From: Mycolicibacterium flavescens
Lineage (GTDB): Bacteria > Actinomycetota > Actinomycetes > Mycobacteriales > Mycobacteriaceae
Assembly: GCF_001722335.1 (NCBI RefSeq)
Contig: NZ_MIHA01000001.1
Coordinates: 248,001 to 312,000, forward strand
DNA: 64,000 nt
Direction of reading: 5' to 3'
Within the stretch, counting starts at the first letter, position 1. Each line of letters starts with the position of its first letter. The position numbers were made by a program, and so were the translations under genes. Of this stretch, positions 19,910 through 29,255 are shown one piece after another. Below the pieces are notes generated by a model, which worked only from the letters and a program-made list of their open reading frames with translations, was not told the origin of the DNA and made no database searches.

Positions 19910-20920
19910 CTAAACCGCGTCGGGATCGTCGGCGAACGCATCGGCCGCCTTCTGCGCCAGCTCGATCGCGCGCCGCGCCCATGCCGAGGTGGCACCGGCC
20001 AGACCGCAGCCCGGGGTGATGCCGATCCGCTCGGAGAGCACGCCGCGCGCGAACCCGAGCCGGTCGGTCACCGTGGCGGCGGCCTTGGCGATCTCCTCGG
20101 CCGACGGGCGTGAGTCCGGAGCCGTCGCGGGAACCACCCCGAGCAGAACGGTCCGACCGGTTTCGACGAACTCACCGATTCCGTCGAGATCAGCGGCGAC
20201 GAGTGTGGACACATCGACCGACACTGCCGCAACTGTACTGCGCTGCAACGCCTTCCAAGGCAGTCCGGATGCGCAGATGTGTACTGCCACGTCGACGCCG
20301 GCGGCCGCGACGCAGTCGTCGAGCAGGCTCATCGCGACCGGTTCGTCCACCGGGTGCACCGGCGTGAGGCTGGTGACGCCGGTGAGCCGACCGGCCAGCG
20401 CCGCGGGCAGAAGCGGCTCGTCGAACTGCACCACCACGGGGGCGTCCACCCGGCGGGCCAGCTGCGCGCGGTGCGCGGCCACGCCCTCGGCCAGCGAGGC
20501 CGACAGGTCGCGCAGGGCGCCGGCGTCGGTGATCGCGCGGTGGCCGCCGGGCAACTCCAGCTCCGCGGCCAACGTGACCGGGCCGGGCGCCTGCACCTTG
20601 ACGGTGCGGTCGCTGCCGCGCAGACCGGCCTTCTCCCACGCCTCCTCGAACGCGTCGAGGTCCTCGTCGAGCAGGCTGGTCGCGCGCCTGCCGGCGGCGG
20701 TGCGCCCGTTGGCGATCCGGTAGCCGCGCGGCACGGTGTCGATGGCGATGTCGACCAGCAGTGCTGCGCCGCGCCCGATCATGTCGGCCCCGACGCCGCG
20801 AGCCGGCAGTTCGACCAGGTGCGGCAGGGTGTGCAGTTCGCCGATGACGACTTCGGCGGCCTCGCGCACCGACGTTCCTGGCCACGATCCGATTCCGGTC
20901 GCTGCGGCGAATGCACTCAC
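19910..20920 (-). CDS. MetE/UROD-like cobalamin-independent methionine synthase family protein (Rv3015c type)
   Basis: 336 aa from GTG 20920. Resembles the C-terminal catalytic half of MetE: GIGSWPGTSVREAAEVV, FDEPLLPA, a His-X-Cys like VAVHICASG and the ending GITPGCGLAGAT (zinc-ligand-type Cys). It is about half the length of true MetE, so it is a single-domain relative whose methyl donor and acceptor are unknown. Same position as Rv3015c. Divergent from lpqA (58-bp gap). The about 290 bp to its right-hand neighbour's operator (19688-19909) shows no gene. Confidence 0.78.
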   Translation of the reverse strand: MSAFAAATGIGSWPGTSVREAAEVVIGELHTLPHLVELPARGVGADMIGRGAALLVDIAIDTVPRGYRIANGRTAAGRRATSLLDEDLDAFEEAWEKAGLRGSDRTVKVQAPGPVTLAAELELPGGHRAITDAGALRDLSASLAEGVAAHRAQLARRVDAPVVVQFDEPLLPAALAGRLTGVTSLTPVHPVDEPVAMSLLDDCVAAAGVDVAVHICASGLPWKALQRSTVAAVSVDVSTLVAADLDGIGEFVETGRTVLLGVVPATAPDSRPSAEEIAKAAATVTDRLGFARGVLSERIGITPGCGLAGATSAWARRAIELAQKAADAFADDPDAV

Positions 20921-20978
20921 TCGTTTGACAGTATTCGATCGGGCTAATCTCGGTCGGTAAGGGTCGGGAGGTACAGCC

Positions 20979-21623
20979 ATGCCCGTGGCGCCGCGACAGA
21001 TGCTGCTGTGGGGTGCGGTCGCGGCGGTGGCGACCGGCTGCTCGGTGACCGTCGACGGGCACGCGATGCGCGCGGTTCCGGGGATCGACGACGACTCGCT
21101 CTCACCGGTCGACGTGGAGATGATCATTCTCGACCAGGCGCAGATGCGGGCGATCACCGGCGCGGGCGAGGGTCTGACGATCATCCCGAGCATGGACGGC
21201 AAGATCCCCGTCGACATCGATGCGCTCGCCGAAACCACTCCCCCGCAATGCCGGTGGGTCTTCGCCGAGACCCAGACGTTCGGGCCTGAGGTCGAGGAGT
21301 TCCACAAGACCACATTCCAGAATCCTCCCGAGGGCGGGTTGATCTCCGAGGGCGCGGCCGCCTACCGTGACGCCCCGACGGCACGGCGGGCGTTCGACGA
21401 CCTCGTCGCGAATGTAGACCGTTGCGCGGCAACACCTCTGGGTCCGATGTTCGTCGGCGACTGGACGGTGGGTGCCGACGCGTTGCAGACCCGCCAGGCC
21501 GGAGGGTGCGGCCGGGACTATCGGGTGAAGTCGGTTGTGCTGGTTGAGGTCACGGCCTGTCAGTTCCCGGATTCGGTGCCCGACATCATCATGACGAACA
21601 TCCTCGCCAAGGTGCCGGGCTAG
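20979..21623 (+). CDS. lpqA: Lipoprotein LpqA, PknH-type sensor domain
   Basis: 214 aa. Signal peptide with lipobox VAAVATGC (Cys about 21), then a PknH C-terminal-like sensor domain (about 45-212) with [27 protein letters not shown] and [20 protein letters not shown]; its conserved cysteines probably form two disulfides as in the PknH ectodomain. Corresponds to Rv3016c-region lpqA. Its stop TAG is shared (4-bp CTAG overlap) with the stop of mnmA, so no PE/PPE/esx genes intervene as they do in M. tuberculosis. Confidence 0.82.
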   Translation: MPVAPRQMLLWGAVAAVATGCSVTVDGHAMRAVPGIDDDSLSPVDVEMIILDQAQMRAITGAGEGLTIIPSMDGKIPVDIDALAETTPPQCRWVFAETQTFGPEVEEFHKTTFQNPPEGGLISEGAAAYRDAPTARRAFDDLVANVDRCAATPLGPMFVGDWTVGADALQTRQAGGCGRDYRVKSVVLVEVTACQFPDSVPDIIMTNILAKVPG

Positions 21624-22687
21624 CGGGTGATCGTCGCGCTGCCCAGCACCTCGTCGCCGGCGGGGTCGGGACGGTAGAGCACGAGCGTCTGGCCCGGGGC
21701 CACACCGCGCAGCGGTGTACGCAACTCGACGACGACGCGGCCGTCGCGCAGTTCTGCCACCCCGTCGCCGAGGCCGCCGTGCGCGCGGACCTGCACCTGA
21801 CATTCGACGGGCCCGTCCGGCGCGGTACCCGACGTGAAGTTCGGCCGCTCCCCGACCAGCGTCCAGACGTCGAGGTCATCGGCGGCGCCGACCCGCACGG
21901 TCGCGGTGTCGGGGTCGATGCCGGTGACGTACCGAGGCCGGCCGTCGGGCCCCGGTCCGGCGATGCCGAGACCTTTGCGCTGGCCGATGGTGAAGCCGTG
22001 CACACCGTCGTGGTCGGCCAGTTTGGTTCCGGTCGCGTCGACGACGGCACCGCGCCGGACCCCGATCCGGGCGCCCAGGAACGCGCGGGTGTCACCCGAC
22101 GGAATGAAGCAGATGTCGTGGCTGTCGGGTTTGTCGGCCACCGCCAGCCCACGCTGTGCGGCCTCCTCGCGGATCTGCGGCTTGGGAGTGTCGCCGATCG
22201 GAAACACCGCGTGCCGCAACTGGTCTGCGGTCAGCACCGCCAACACGTAGGACTGGTCCTTGTCGGCGTCGACGGCGCGGCGCAGCCGGCCGCCGGACAG
22301 CCGCGCGTAGTGACCCGTGGCCACCGCGTCGAAACCCAGCGCCATGGCGCGGGCGGCCAGCGCGGAGAACTTGATCCGCTCATTGCACCGCACGCACGGG
22401 TTGGGTGTCTCCCCGCGGGCGTAGGAGGACACGAAGTCGTCGATCACGTCTTCTTTGAAGCGGTCAGCGAAATCCCATACATAGAACGGGATTCCGAGCA
22501 CATCGGCGACACGCCGGGCGTCGCCCGCGTCTTCCTTCGAACAGCAGCCGCGCGACCCGGTCCGCAGCGTGCCCGGCGCGCTCGACAGCGCGAGGTGCAC
22601 TCCCACCACGTCGTGGCCGGCGTCGACCATTCTCGCGGCGGCGACCGACGAGTCCACGCCACCGCTCATCGCGACCAGGACGCGCAT
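21620..22687 (-). CDS. mnmA: tRNA-specific 2-thiouridylase MnmA
   Basis: 355 aa. It thiolates U34 of Lys/Glu/Gln tRNAs using sulfur relayed from a cysteine desulfurase. The PP-loop [11 protein letters not shown] starts at residue 7; the two catalytic cysteines are in [16 protein letters not shown] and [11 protein letters not shown]; the C-terminal beta-barrel follows. Start ATG 22687 overlaps the iscS stop (TGATG), so iscS-mnmA are coupled, which fits the sulfur relay. Confidence 0.96.
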   Translation of the reverse strand: MRVLVAMSGGVDSSVAAARMVDAGHDVVGVHLALSSAPGTLRTGSRGCCSKEDAGDARRVADVLGIPFYVWDFADRFKEDVIDDFVSSYARGETPNPCVRCNERIKFSALAARAMALGFDAVATGHYARLSGGRLRRAVDADKDQSYVLAVLTADQLRHAVFPIGDTPKPQIREEAAQRGLAVADKPDSHDICFIPSGDTRAFLGARIGVRRGAVVDATGTKLADHDGVHGFTIGQRKGLGIAGPGPDGRPRYVTGIDPDTATVRVGAADDLDVWTLVGERPNFTSGTAPDGPVECQVQVRAHGGLGDGVAELRDGRVVVELRTPLRGVAPGQTLVLYRPDPAGDEVLGSATITR

Positions 22688-23883
22688 CAGTCGACGACCC
22701 CCGAACTGGCCAGCGCCGCCTGGCGGGCGCGTTCGACCACGGCGGGCAACACCTCGAGCGCGGCGTCGACGTCGTCCTCGGTGCTGTTGTGCCCCAGCGA
22801 GAGACGCAGCGAACCGCGGGCGTTCGCGGGGTCGGCACCCATCGCGATCAGCACGTGCGACGGCTGCGCCACACCCGCTGTGCACGCCGAGCCGGTGGAG
22901 CACTCGATGCCCCTGGCGTCGAGCAGCATCAGCAGCGAATCACCCTCACAGCCGCGGAACGTGAAGTGCGAGTTGCCGGGAAGCCGTGCCGCACCGGTTG
23001 CGCCGTTGACGTCGACGTCGTCGATGGCGGCCAGGACCCCGTCGATGAGACGGTCGCGCAGCGCGGCGACCCGCGCACTGTAGGCCTCGAGGTTCTCGAC
23101 AGCGACCTCGGCGGCCGCGGCCATCGCGACCGCGCCGGCGACGTTCGGCGTGCCCGAACGGACGTCGCGTTCCTGGCCACCGCCATGCAGCAGCGGAACA
23201 CACGCGGTGTCGCGCCGCAGCAACAGCGCACCGATCCCGGTGGGCCCGCCGAACTTGTGGGCGGTGACGCTCATCGCCGACAGCCCGCTGGCGGCGAAGT
23301 CCACTGCAACCTGACCGACGGCCTGCACCGCGTCGCTGTGCATCGGGACATCGAATTCTGCTGCCACCGCCGCCATTTCGGCGATCGGCATGATGGTACC
23401 GACTTCGTTGTTGGCCCACATGACCGTGACGAGGGCCACGTCGTCGTGCGCCTGCAGCACGTCGCGCAACGCGGCCGCCGACACCGAACCGTCGGCGGCG
23501 ACCGGCAGCCAGGTCACCTCGGCGCCCTCGTGTTCGACGAGCCACTCGACCGAGTCCAGCACCGCGTGATGCTCGACCGGAGTGGTCACGATGCGGACGC
23601 GGCGCGGGTCGGCGTCGCGGCGGGCCCAGTAGATGCCCTTGACGGCGAGGTTGTCGCTCTCGGTGCCGCCGCCGGTGAAGAGCACCTCGGACGGGCGGGC
23701 GCCGAGCAGGCGGGCCAGCGTCTCGCGCGATTCCTCCATCCGACGGCGCGCGGTGCGGCCGGTGCCGTGTAGCGAGGAGGCGTTGCCGACGGTCGCCAGG
23801 GCAGCCGTCATCGCCTCGATCGCGGCGGGGTGCATCGGGGTGGTGGCGGCATGGTCGAGGTAGACCGGCCTGTGCGAGGTCAT
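22687..23883 (-). CDS. iscS: Cysteine desulfurase IscS/NifS-type
   Basis: 398 aa PLP enzyme that removes sulfur from cysteine for tRNA thiolation and Fe-S clusters. Substrate/PLP residues: [20 protein letters not shown] (PLP phosphate), [10 protein letters not shown] with PLP Lys210, and the mobile loop [11 protein letters not shown] with persulfide Cys334, the short IscS-type loop. Immediately upstream of mnmA in one operon. ATG 23883. Confidence 0.95.
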   Translation of the reverse strand: MTSHRPVYLDHAATTPMHPAAIEAMTAALATVGNASSLHGTGRTARRRMEESRETLARLLGARPSEVLFTGGGTESDNLAVKGIYWARRDADPRRVRIVTTPVEHHAVLDSVEWLVEHEGAEVTWLPVAADGSVSAAALRDVLQAHDDVALVTVMWANNEVGTIMPIAEMAAVAAEFDVPMHSDAVQAVGQVAVDFAASGLSAMSVTAHKFGGPTGIGALLLRRDTACVPLLHGGGQERDVRSGTPNVAGAVAMAAAAEVAVENLEAYSARVAALRDRLIDGVLAAIDDVDVNGATGAARLPGNSHFTFRGCEGDSLLMLLDARGIECSTGSACTAGVAQPSHVLIAMGADPANARGSLRLSLGHNSTEDDVDAALEVLPAVVERARQAALASSGVVD

Positions 23884-23927
23884 AACCAGTCCAGAATAGC
23901 CGCCGGACCGGTGACCCCCGGATCCGC

Positions 23928-24746
23928 TCAGGCGGCGAGCAGGTGGCCGCTCGACAGTGGTGCGGAATCGCCGCGCACGACGTTCTCGCAGCGGGCGGCC
24001 AGCTCGCGGCGGTCGGCCCCGGGCAGCTGCAGCGATTCGACCCGCACCCGGACCTCCGTGCGCCGCGCCACGATCAGGCGGCGGATCGAGTCCACCAGCG
24101 TGTCATCGCCGACGTAGGCGGCCACCGTCGACGGTCGCCCGTCGGGGCGGTGATAGCTCAGGCGCAGCGGCTGGACCGGTCGGCCCGCGTCGACGGCCGC
24201 CTGGAACATCGCCGGCCGGAATCGGCCGTAGGCGAGCCCGCAGTACGTCGTGCCTTCGGGGAAGGCGATGATCGTCTGCCCGGCCCGGAGACCACGCGTC
24301 ACGGCGCCCACCACCGCGGGCAGGCGCCGCAGGTTGGCCCGCTCGATCGGGATCACCTTCATCAGCCGGGCGAGCAGGCCCAGTCCCGGCCAGCTGACCA
24401 GGTCGGACTTGGCGACGAACCGGCCGGGCTGCACCGCGCCGATGACGAAGATGTCGACCCACGAGACGTGTCTGCTGACCACCAGGACACCGCTGAGGTT
24501 GCGGACCGGGCCACCCGTCACCGTGATGCGGATCCCGAGGGCCCGCAGCATGAGCCGGCAGTAGCGGCGTTGCAGCCGTCCGCGGCCCGGGGCGGGCACG
24601 GCCAGGATCGGCGCCATGGCCAGCAGCAGCAGCGCGGCGCTCACCCGCAGCGCGGCGCGCGTCGCGGTCACCAGGCGCCGGCCGGCGTCCTCGACTGTGA
24701 CACAACTCTCGTCGCACGCCGCCGTGGGGACCCACGGGGTGGTCAT
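23928..24746 (-). CDS. 1-acyl-glycerol-3-phosphate acyltransferase family (PlsC/OlsA-like, Rv3026c type)
   Basis: 272 aa. After a hydrophobic anchor (about 33-53) the PlsC domain shows the acyltransferase box as [13 protein letters not shown] (Hx4D), then FVAKSDL, the P-loop-like [10 protein letters not shown] and FPEGTTYCG. These are the four motifs of lysophospholipid acyltransferases. It overlaps the upstream GNAT-type acyltransferase gene (ATGA), a pairing also seen for OlsA (this protein) with OlsB in ornithine-lipid synthesis. Confidence 0.87.
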   Translation of the reverse strand: MTTPWVPTAACDESCVTVEDAGRRLVTATRAALRVSAALLLLAMAPILAVPAPGRGRLQRRYCRLMLRALGIRITVTGGPVRNLSGVLVVSRHVSWVDIFVIGAVQPGRFVAKSDLVSWPGLGLLARLMKVIPIERANLRRLPAVVGAVTRGLRAGQTIIAFPEGTTYCGLAYGRFRPAMFQAAVDAGRPVQPLRLSYHRPDGRPSTVAAYVGDDTLVDSIRRLIVARRTEVRVRVESLQLPGADRRELAARCENVVRGDSAPLSSGHLLAA

Positions 24747-25567
24747 GCCTGCTCCATCGCTGCGGCCGCGCCGACCGACCGGAGCCGGCGAAGGTAGCGG
24801 ATGTCGGCGCGACGTTTGTCGAGCAGGGCGGGAAAGTCCCCGACCCCGAAGTCGGGGTCGTGCGCGGGGTCCCCGCACACCTGCGCGCCCAGCCGCAGAT
24901 AGCCCCGCATCAGCGGCGGGACGGTGATGCGGGCCGGCGGCGCGATGTCGTCGAGGCCGCGGCCGTCGACGGTGACGGGCCGGTAGGGGTGCACCGTGTA
25001 CTGGTTGGGCGCGGGGTGCCGTCGGCGCACGAAGTCGCGCACGCCGCGGATCTGCACTCCGGCGGTCAGGTCGCCGGGTGCCTGCAGCGGCACCGACACG
25101 CAACCGGTCACGTAGTCGTAGCCGCTGCGGTCGAGGTAGGCCAGGATGCCGGCCCACATCAGCAGCACCACGGCGCCGTTGCGGTGCTCGGCGCGCACCA
25201 CCGCCCGGCCCATCTCGACCAGGCCGGGCCGCAACGGATCCAGCCCGCGCACGTCGAATTCGGTGGCCATGTACAGACCGCCGGCGGCGATCGCACCGGG
25301 CGGCGGCAGCATGCGGTAGCAGCCGACCAGTTCGCCCGAGTTGTCCTCGCGGACCAGGAGGTGGTCACAGTGCTCGTCGAACCGGTCGGCGTCGCGTCCA
25401 TCGGGCGATCCGGTCAGCGCGTAGCCGGGCTCGGAGGTGAACACGTCGTGGCGGAGTCGTTGGGCCGCCTCGATCAGGCTGGCGTCGCCGGACAGCAGCA
25501 GCGTGTAGCGCGGCGTCGTGCTGGTCGGCGTGTCGTCGGGGGCGATGAGTACAGAAGCAGTGCTCAT
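24743..25567 (-). CDS. GNAT-fold acyltransferase of the OlsB/hemolysin-like type (Rv3027c type)
   Basis: 274 aa. The region about 25-235 matches OlsB-like N-acyltransferases that move a fatty acyl group from ACP to an alpha-amino group: YTLLLSGDASLIEAAQRLRH, DRFDEHCDHLLV, LVGCYRMLPP, EFDVRGLDPLRPGLVEMGRA and MWAGILAYLDRSGYDYVTGC. Coupled to the PlsC-type gene downstream. Together they could make an aminoacyl lipid; no product has been read from the sequence. ATG 25567; 90 bp from the nitroreductase stop. Confidence 0.82.
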   Translation of the reverse strand: MSTASVLIAPDDTPTSTTPRYTLLLSGDASLIEAAQRLRHDVFTSEPGYALTGSPDGRDADRFDEHCDHLLVREDNSGELVGCYRMLPPPGAIAAGGLYMATEFDVRGLDPLRPGLVEMGRAVVRAEHRNGAVVLLMWAGILAYLDRSGYDYVTGCVSVPLQAPGDLTAGVQIRGVRDFVRRRHPAPNQYTVHPYRPVTVDGRGLDDIAPPARITVPPLMRGYLRLGAQVCGDPAHDPDFGVGDFPALLDKRRADIRYLRRLRSVGAAAAMEQA

Positions 25568-25657
25568 GGCGCCACCGTCGCCCAGTCGCCTCTCCGGGCG
25601 GCATCGCGCGCGTGACGTGTCCGTGAGCGCCAGATGACGAGTTGGCTCCCGTGGCGG

Positions 25658-26323
25658 TCAGTCGTCGAGCAGCACGACGTTCGCGGCCACCGGGTTGCGC
25701 GGGATCCGCAGGTGGTTGGTCGGAAAGTCCGGATCGGCGTACCCGATCCCGAGACCGCACAGCACCCGCAACTCGTCCGGGATCTCGAGCCCGTCGCGCA
25801 GCACGTCTGGAAAGTGAGCGACCGACACCTGTACGCAGGTGGCCAGGCCGCGCTCGGTCGGCGCGAGCAGCAAGGTCTGCAAGAACATCCCGACAGCGAG
25901 GCTGTCGGCGTGACCGAGGTCGCGATGCATACAGATCGCCCCGGCGGTCGGCGCGCCGAAAAAGTCGAAATTGCGCAACTGGGCCAGGCGCCTGGCCTCC
26001 GCGTCGTCGCGGGCCACGCCCATCGATCCGTACACCACCGCCCCCAGCTCCCGACGCAACGCCGCGAAACTCTCCGGAATGCCCGCTGTGGCCGGAAAAC
26101 CCGCCGACGCCCGGCGCATGAGCTCCTCGCCGAGGCGCTTCCGCCGCGCGCCAGTGGCCAGGAAGAGCCGCCACGGCTGGATGTTGGAGTTCGACGGCGC
26201 CCGCATGGCCAGTTCCAGCGCCTCGTCGAGAAGGTCACGCGGTACCGGCCTGTCCGGCAGGAACATTCGCGTGGTGCGACGCTCACGGATGACCGTGCTC
26301 AACGCGCTGACCCGCACCGGCAT
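25658..26323 (-). CDS. Nitroreductase family protein
   Basis: 221 aa FMN-dependent oxidoreductase fold. Seen: IRERRTTRMFLPDRPVPRDL, AMRAPSNSNIQPWRLF (FMN-binding signature), SLAVGMFLQTLLLAPTERG and GIGYADPD. ATG 26323 is used; a longer frame adds a basic segment not found in the family. Electron acceptor unknown. Not part of the H37Rv order at this place, as far as I can tell. Confidence 0.85.
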   Translation of the reverse strand: MPVRVSALSTVIRERRTTRMFLPDRPVPRDLLDEALELAMRAPSNSNIQPWRLFLATGARRKRLGEELMRRASAGFPATAGIPESFAALRRELGAVVYGSMGVARDDAEARRLAQLRNFDFFGAPTAGAICMHRDLGHADSLAVGMFLQTLLLAPTERGLATCVQVSVAHFPDVLRDGLEIPDELRVLCGLGIGYADPDFPTNHLRIPRNPVAANVVLLDD

Positions 26324-26452
26324 GTCCCTCACCCGCCTTCCGACCGCCAAGCACCCGATTTTTCGCGCTCTTACTCGACGTTCACGCACAAGCGTGCGCC
26401 AAGCGCCCGCACCGTCGCGCCCTTGACAGTCCGTAGTTGTGCCCGGAAGGCA

Positions 26453-26485
26453 CGAAACCCCGGTGCGCAGTGCACCGGGGTTTCG
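26453..26485 (-). terminator. Strong hairpin after etfA
   Basis: CGAAACCCCGGTGC (26453-26466) and GCACCGGGGTTTCG (26472-26485) form a perfect 14-bp stem with a 5-base loop, 13 bp beyond the etfA stop. No T-run follows, which is common for mycobacterial terminators. It most likely ends the etfB-etfA transcript. Confidence 0.75.
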
Positions 26486-26498
26486 CGTCAGAGCAGGA

Positions 26499-27455
26499 TC
26501 AGCCCTTGCGAGCCTTGACCGCGTCGGTCAACTGCGGGGTGACCTTGAACAGGTCACCGACGATGCCGAGGTCGGCGATCTCGAAGATCGGCGCCTCCTC
26601 GTCCTTGTTCACCGCGATGATCGTCTTCGAGGTCTGCATGCCGGCGCGGTGCTGGATCGCACCGGAAATGCCCAGCGCGATGTACAGCTGCGGCGACACC
26701 GTCTTGCCGGTCTGACCGACCTGGAACTGGCCCGGGTAGTAACCCGAGTCGACCGCGGCGCGCGACGCACCGACAGCACCACCGAGCGAGTCGGCCAGAT
26801 CCTCGACGACCTTGAAGTTCTCGGCGCTGCCGACACCGCGACCACCCGAAACCACCACGGTGGCCTCGGTGAGCTCGGGACGGTCACCCGCGACGGCGGG
26901 CTCACGCTTGGTGATCTTCGTCGCATTCTCCGCCTGCGCGGGCACCTCGACGTTGACGACCTCACCGGCACCGTCGGCAGGGTCGGCGTCGACCGAACCG
27001 GCACGCAGCGTGATCACCGGCACCTCACCGGTCGACTCGGCCTCGACGGTGAACGCGCCACCGAAGATCGAGTGGATGGCCTTGCCGCCCTCTTTGACCT
27101 CGACCACGTCGGTCAGCACACCGCTGCCGATGCGCGCGGCCAACCGGCCGGCGATCTCCTTGCCGTCGGCGTTGGCCGACAGCAGAACTGCGGCCGGCGA
27201 CGCGGACTCGACCAGCGAGGCCAACACGTCGACCTGCGGGGTGATCAGGTAGCTCGCCGCCTCGTCGGACTCCGCGACGTACACCTTGGCCGCACCGGCG
27301 GCCTTCAGGCCCTCGATGAGCGGCTCGGCGGTGCCCGGCGCGTCGACCACGACGGCCGAAGGCTCGCCCAACTTGCGAGCCGCGGTGATCAGTTCCGAGG
27401 TGACCTTCTTCAGCGCACCTTCGGCGTGCTCCACGAGCACGAGTACTTCAGCCAT
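26499..27455 (-). CDS. etfA: Electron transfer flavoprotein alpha subunit
   Basis: 318 aa. Binds FAD and passes electrons from acyl-CoA dehydrogenases toward the respiratory chain. The C-terminal FAD domain (about 195-318) contains [57 protein letters not shown], and [27 protein letters not shown] precedes ATG 27455. 31 bp after etfB on the same transcript. Confidence 0.95.
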   Translation of the reverse strand: MAEVLVLVEHAEGALKKVTSELITAARKLGEPSAVVVDAPGTAEPLIEGLKAAGAAKVYVAESDEAASYLITPQVDVLASLVESASPAAVLLSANADGKEIAGRLAARIGSGVLTDVVEVKEGGKAIHSIFGGAFTVEAESTGEVPVITLRAGSVDADPADGAGEVVNVEVPAQAENATKITKREPAVAGDRPELTEATVVVSGGRGVGSAENFKVVEDLADSLGGAVGASRAAVDSGYYPGQFQVGQTGKTVSPQLYIALGISGAIQHRAGMQTSKTIIAVNKDEEAPIFEIADLGIVGDLFKVTPQLTDAVKARKG

Positions 27456-27486
27456 GCTTCTTCCTCGTCCTTAGTCTTGGGCAGTC

Positions 27487-28278
27487 TTAGATGATCTTTT
27501 GGGCGACCAGGTACTCGGCGATCTTCGTGCCGCCGTCGCCTTCATCGGTGACCTTCTCGCCGGCGGTCTTCGGCGGCTTCGGCGTCGACGACAGCACTTT
27601 GGAACCGGCGTTGGCGCCGCCGACCTCGTCGGCCTCCACACCGATCTCGGCGAGCGTGAGCTTGGTGACTTCCTTCTTCTTCGCGGCCATGATGCCCTTG
27701 AAGGACGGGAAGCGGGGCTCGTTGATCTTCTCGTTCACGCTGATCACGGCGGGCAGCGATGCCTCGACGGTGAACACGCCGTCGTCGGTCTCACGCTCGC
27801 CGGTGACCTTGCCGCCCTCGACGGTGACCTTGCGCAGGTGCGTCAGCTGCGGCAGGCCCAGGTACTCGGCGATGATCGCGGGAACCGCGCCGCCGGTGCC
27901 GTCGGTGGCCTCGTTACCGGCGATGACCAGTTCGGTGCCCTCGATGGTGCCCAGCGCACGGGCCAGGGCCCAGCCGGTCTGCACCATGTCCGAGCCGTGC
28001 ATGCCGTCGTCGACCAGGTGGACGGCCTTGTCGGCACCCATCGACAGCGCCTTGCGGATCGCTTCGGTGGCGCGCTCGGGCCCGGCTGTGAGCACTGTCA
28101 CAGTGCTCTCGCCGCCTTCCTTTTCCTTGATCAGCAGCGCCTCTTCGACGGCGCGCTCGTTGATTTCGTCGAGCACGGCGTCGGCGGCCTCCCGGTCCAG
28201 GGTGTAGTCGCCGTCGGACAGCTTGCGCTCCGACCAGGTGTCTGGGACCTGTTTGATCAGGACCACGATGTTCGTCAT
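27487..28278 (-). CDS. etfB: Electron transfer flavoprotein beta subunit
   Basis: 263 aa. Typical EtfB N-terminus TNIVVLIKQVPDTW, ITER-type helix INERAVEEAL, and AMP-binding motif VIAGNEATDGTGGAVPAIIAEY spread over about residues 121-142, with LPAVISVNEKINEPRFPSFK in the C-terminal half. ATG 28278 fits the family; an upstream in-frame ATG would add basic residues. First gene of etfB-etfA, with a palindrome 70-95 bp upstream. Confidence 0.95.
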   Translation of the reverse strand: MTNIVVLIKQVPDTWSERKLSDGDYTLDREAADAVLDEINERAVEEALLIKEKEGGESTVTVLTAGPERATEAIRKALSMGADKAVHLVDDGMHGSDMVQTGWALARALGTIEGTELVIAGNEATDGTGGAVPAIIAEYLGLPQLTHLRKVTVEGGKVTGERETDDGVFTVEASLPAVISVNEKINEPRFPSFKGIMAAKKKEVTKLTLAEIGVEADEVGGANAGSKVLSSTPKPPKTAGEKVTDEGDGGTKIAEYLVAQKII

Positions 28279-28342
28279 GAGTCTGGTTCGTCCTCCTCGG
28301 AAGGCCGGGCGGCCGGCCTGCTTACCACGTTTCAAGCAACAA

Positions 28343-28374
28343 CCACCATGTTACTCGCGGGTAACTTTTGGTGG
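28343..28374. promoter_or_regulatory. Nested dyad upstream of etfB
   Basis: TTACTCG-CGGGTAA (28351-28364, one mismatch) is nested within CCACCA (28343-28348) and TGGTGG (28369-28374). It lies between the divergent etfB and methyltransferase genes, 70-95 bp from the etfB start. The form suits a TetR-type operator; no cognate regulator is in the vicinity. Confidence 0.45.
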
Positions 28375-28472
28375 ATCGCAGAAACACCATAGCGGGTCGA
28401 TGTTTGCGTTCTAGCAGCACGTAGGCGGTGAACCGTTCGCCTGTGGGCCGATTCACGTTAGCCTGCCTTGCA

Positions 28473-29255
28473 ATGAGCGCATTTGTGACCGGTGCGGCGG
28501 ACAGCCGGCCGGAGTTGCCGTTGACCGGGGAACGCACCGTTCCCGGGCTGACGGAGGAGAACTACTGGTTCCGCCGACACGAGGTGGTCTACCAGCGGCT
28601 GGCCGACCGCTGCGCAGACCGCGACGTCCTCGAAGCCGGATGCGGCGAGGGTTACGGCGCCGATCTGATCGCCGACGTGGCGCGACGGGTCATCGGCCTG
28701 GACTACGACGAGTCCGCGGTCGCGCACGTGCGGGCCCGCTACCCGCGGGTCGAGATGCGCCACGGCAACCTCGCGGAGTTGCCGCTCGACGACGGCGAGG
28801 TCGATGTCGTCGTCAACTTCCAGGTCATCGAACACCTGTGGGATCAGGCACATTTCGTGCGCGAGTGCCTGCGGGTGCTGCGCCCGGGTGGGACGCTGCT
28901 GATGTCGACGCCGAACCGGATCACCTTCTCCCCCGGCCGCGACACCCCGATCAACCCGTTCCACACCCGCGAACTCAACGCCGCCGAACTCACCGAGCTG
29001 CTGACCGACGCCGGCTTCGCCGTCGAGAGCATGCTCGGGGTGTTCCACGGTGCGCGGCTGGTCGAAATGGATGCCCGCCACGGCGGTTCGCTCATCGATG
29101 CGCAGATCGAGCGCGCGCTGGCCGACGCGCCGTGGGGTGAGCAACTGCTCGCCGATGTCGCGGCGGTGCGCACCGATGACTTCGACCTGGTCGACGCCGC
29201 CGAACGCGACATCGACGACAGCCTCGACCTGGTGGCGATCGCGGTGCGGCCGTGA
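28473..29255 (+). CDS. SAM-dependent methyltransferase of the MGLP locus (Rv3030 type)
   Basis: 260 aa class I methyltransferase: motif I DVLEAGCGEGYGADLIAD (about 49-66), VIGLDYDESAV, post-I VVVNFQVIEHLWD and LRVLRPGGTLLMSTPN. ATG 28473 begins MSAFVTGAADSRPELPLTGER, the natural start. It overlaps the GH57 gene (GTGA). In mycobacteria the Rv3030-Rv3032 block is assigned to 6-O-methylglucose lipopolysaccharide synthesis; this enzyme would methylate glucose residues. Confidence 0.87.
   Translation: MSAFVTGAADSRPELPLTGERTVPGLTEENYWFRRHEVVYQRLADRCADRDVLEAGCGEGYGADLIADVARRVIGLDYDESAVAHVRARYPRVEMRHGNLAELPLDDGEVDVVVNFQVIEHLWDQAHFVRECLRVLRPGGTLLMSTPNRITFSPGRDTPINPFHTRELNAAELTELLTDAGFAVESMLGVFHGARLVEMDARHGGSLIDAQIERALADAPWGEQLLADVAAVRTDDFDLVDAAERDIDDSLDLVAIAVRP

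Noticed and set aside
18799..19995. Fusion of the ArsR frame with upstream residues (398 codons)
   Set aside because: The ArsR domain begins at GTG 19131 within the SRPBCC stop; the rest is out-of-frame reading of the SRPBCC gene.
28454..28475. IdeR-like box near the Rv3030-type start
   Set aside because: Only about 12 of 19 consensus positions match and it overlaps the start codon; not convincing.
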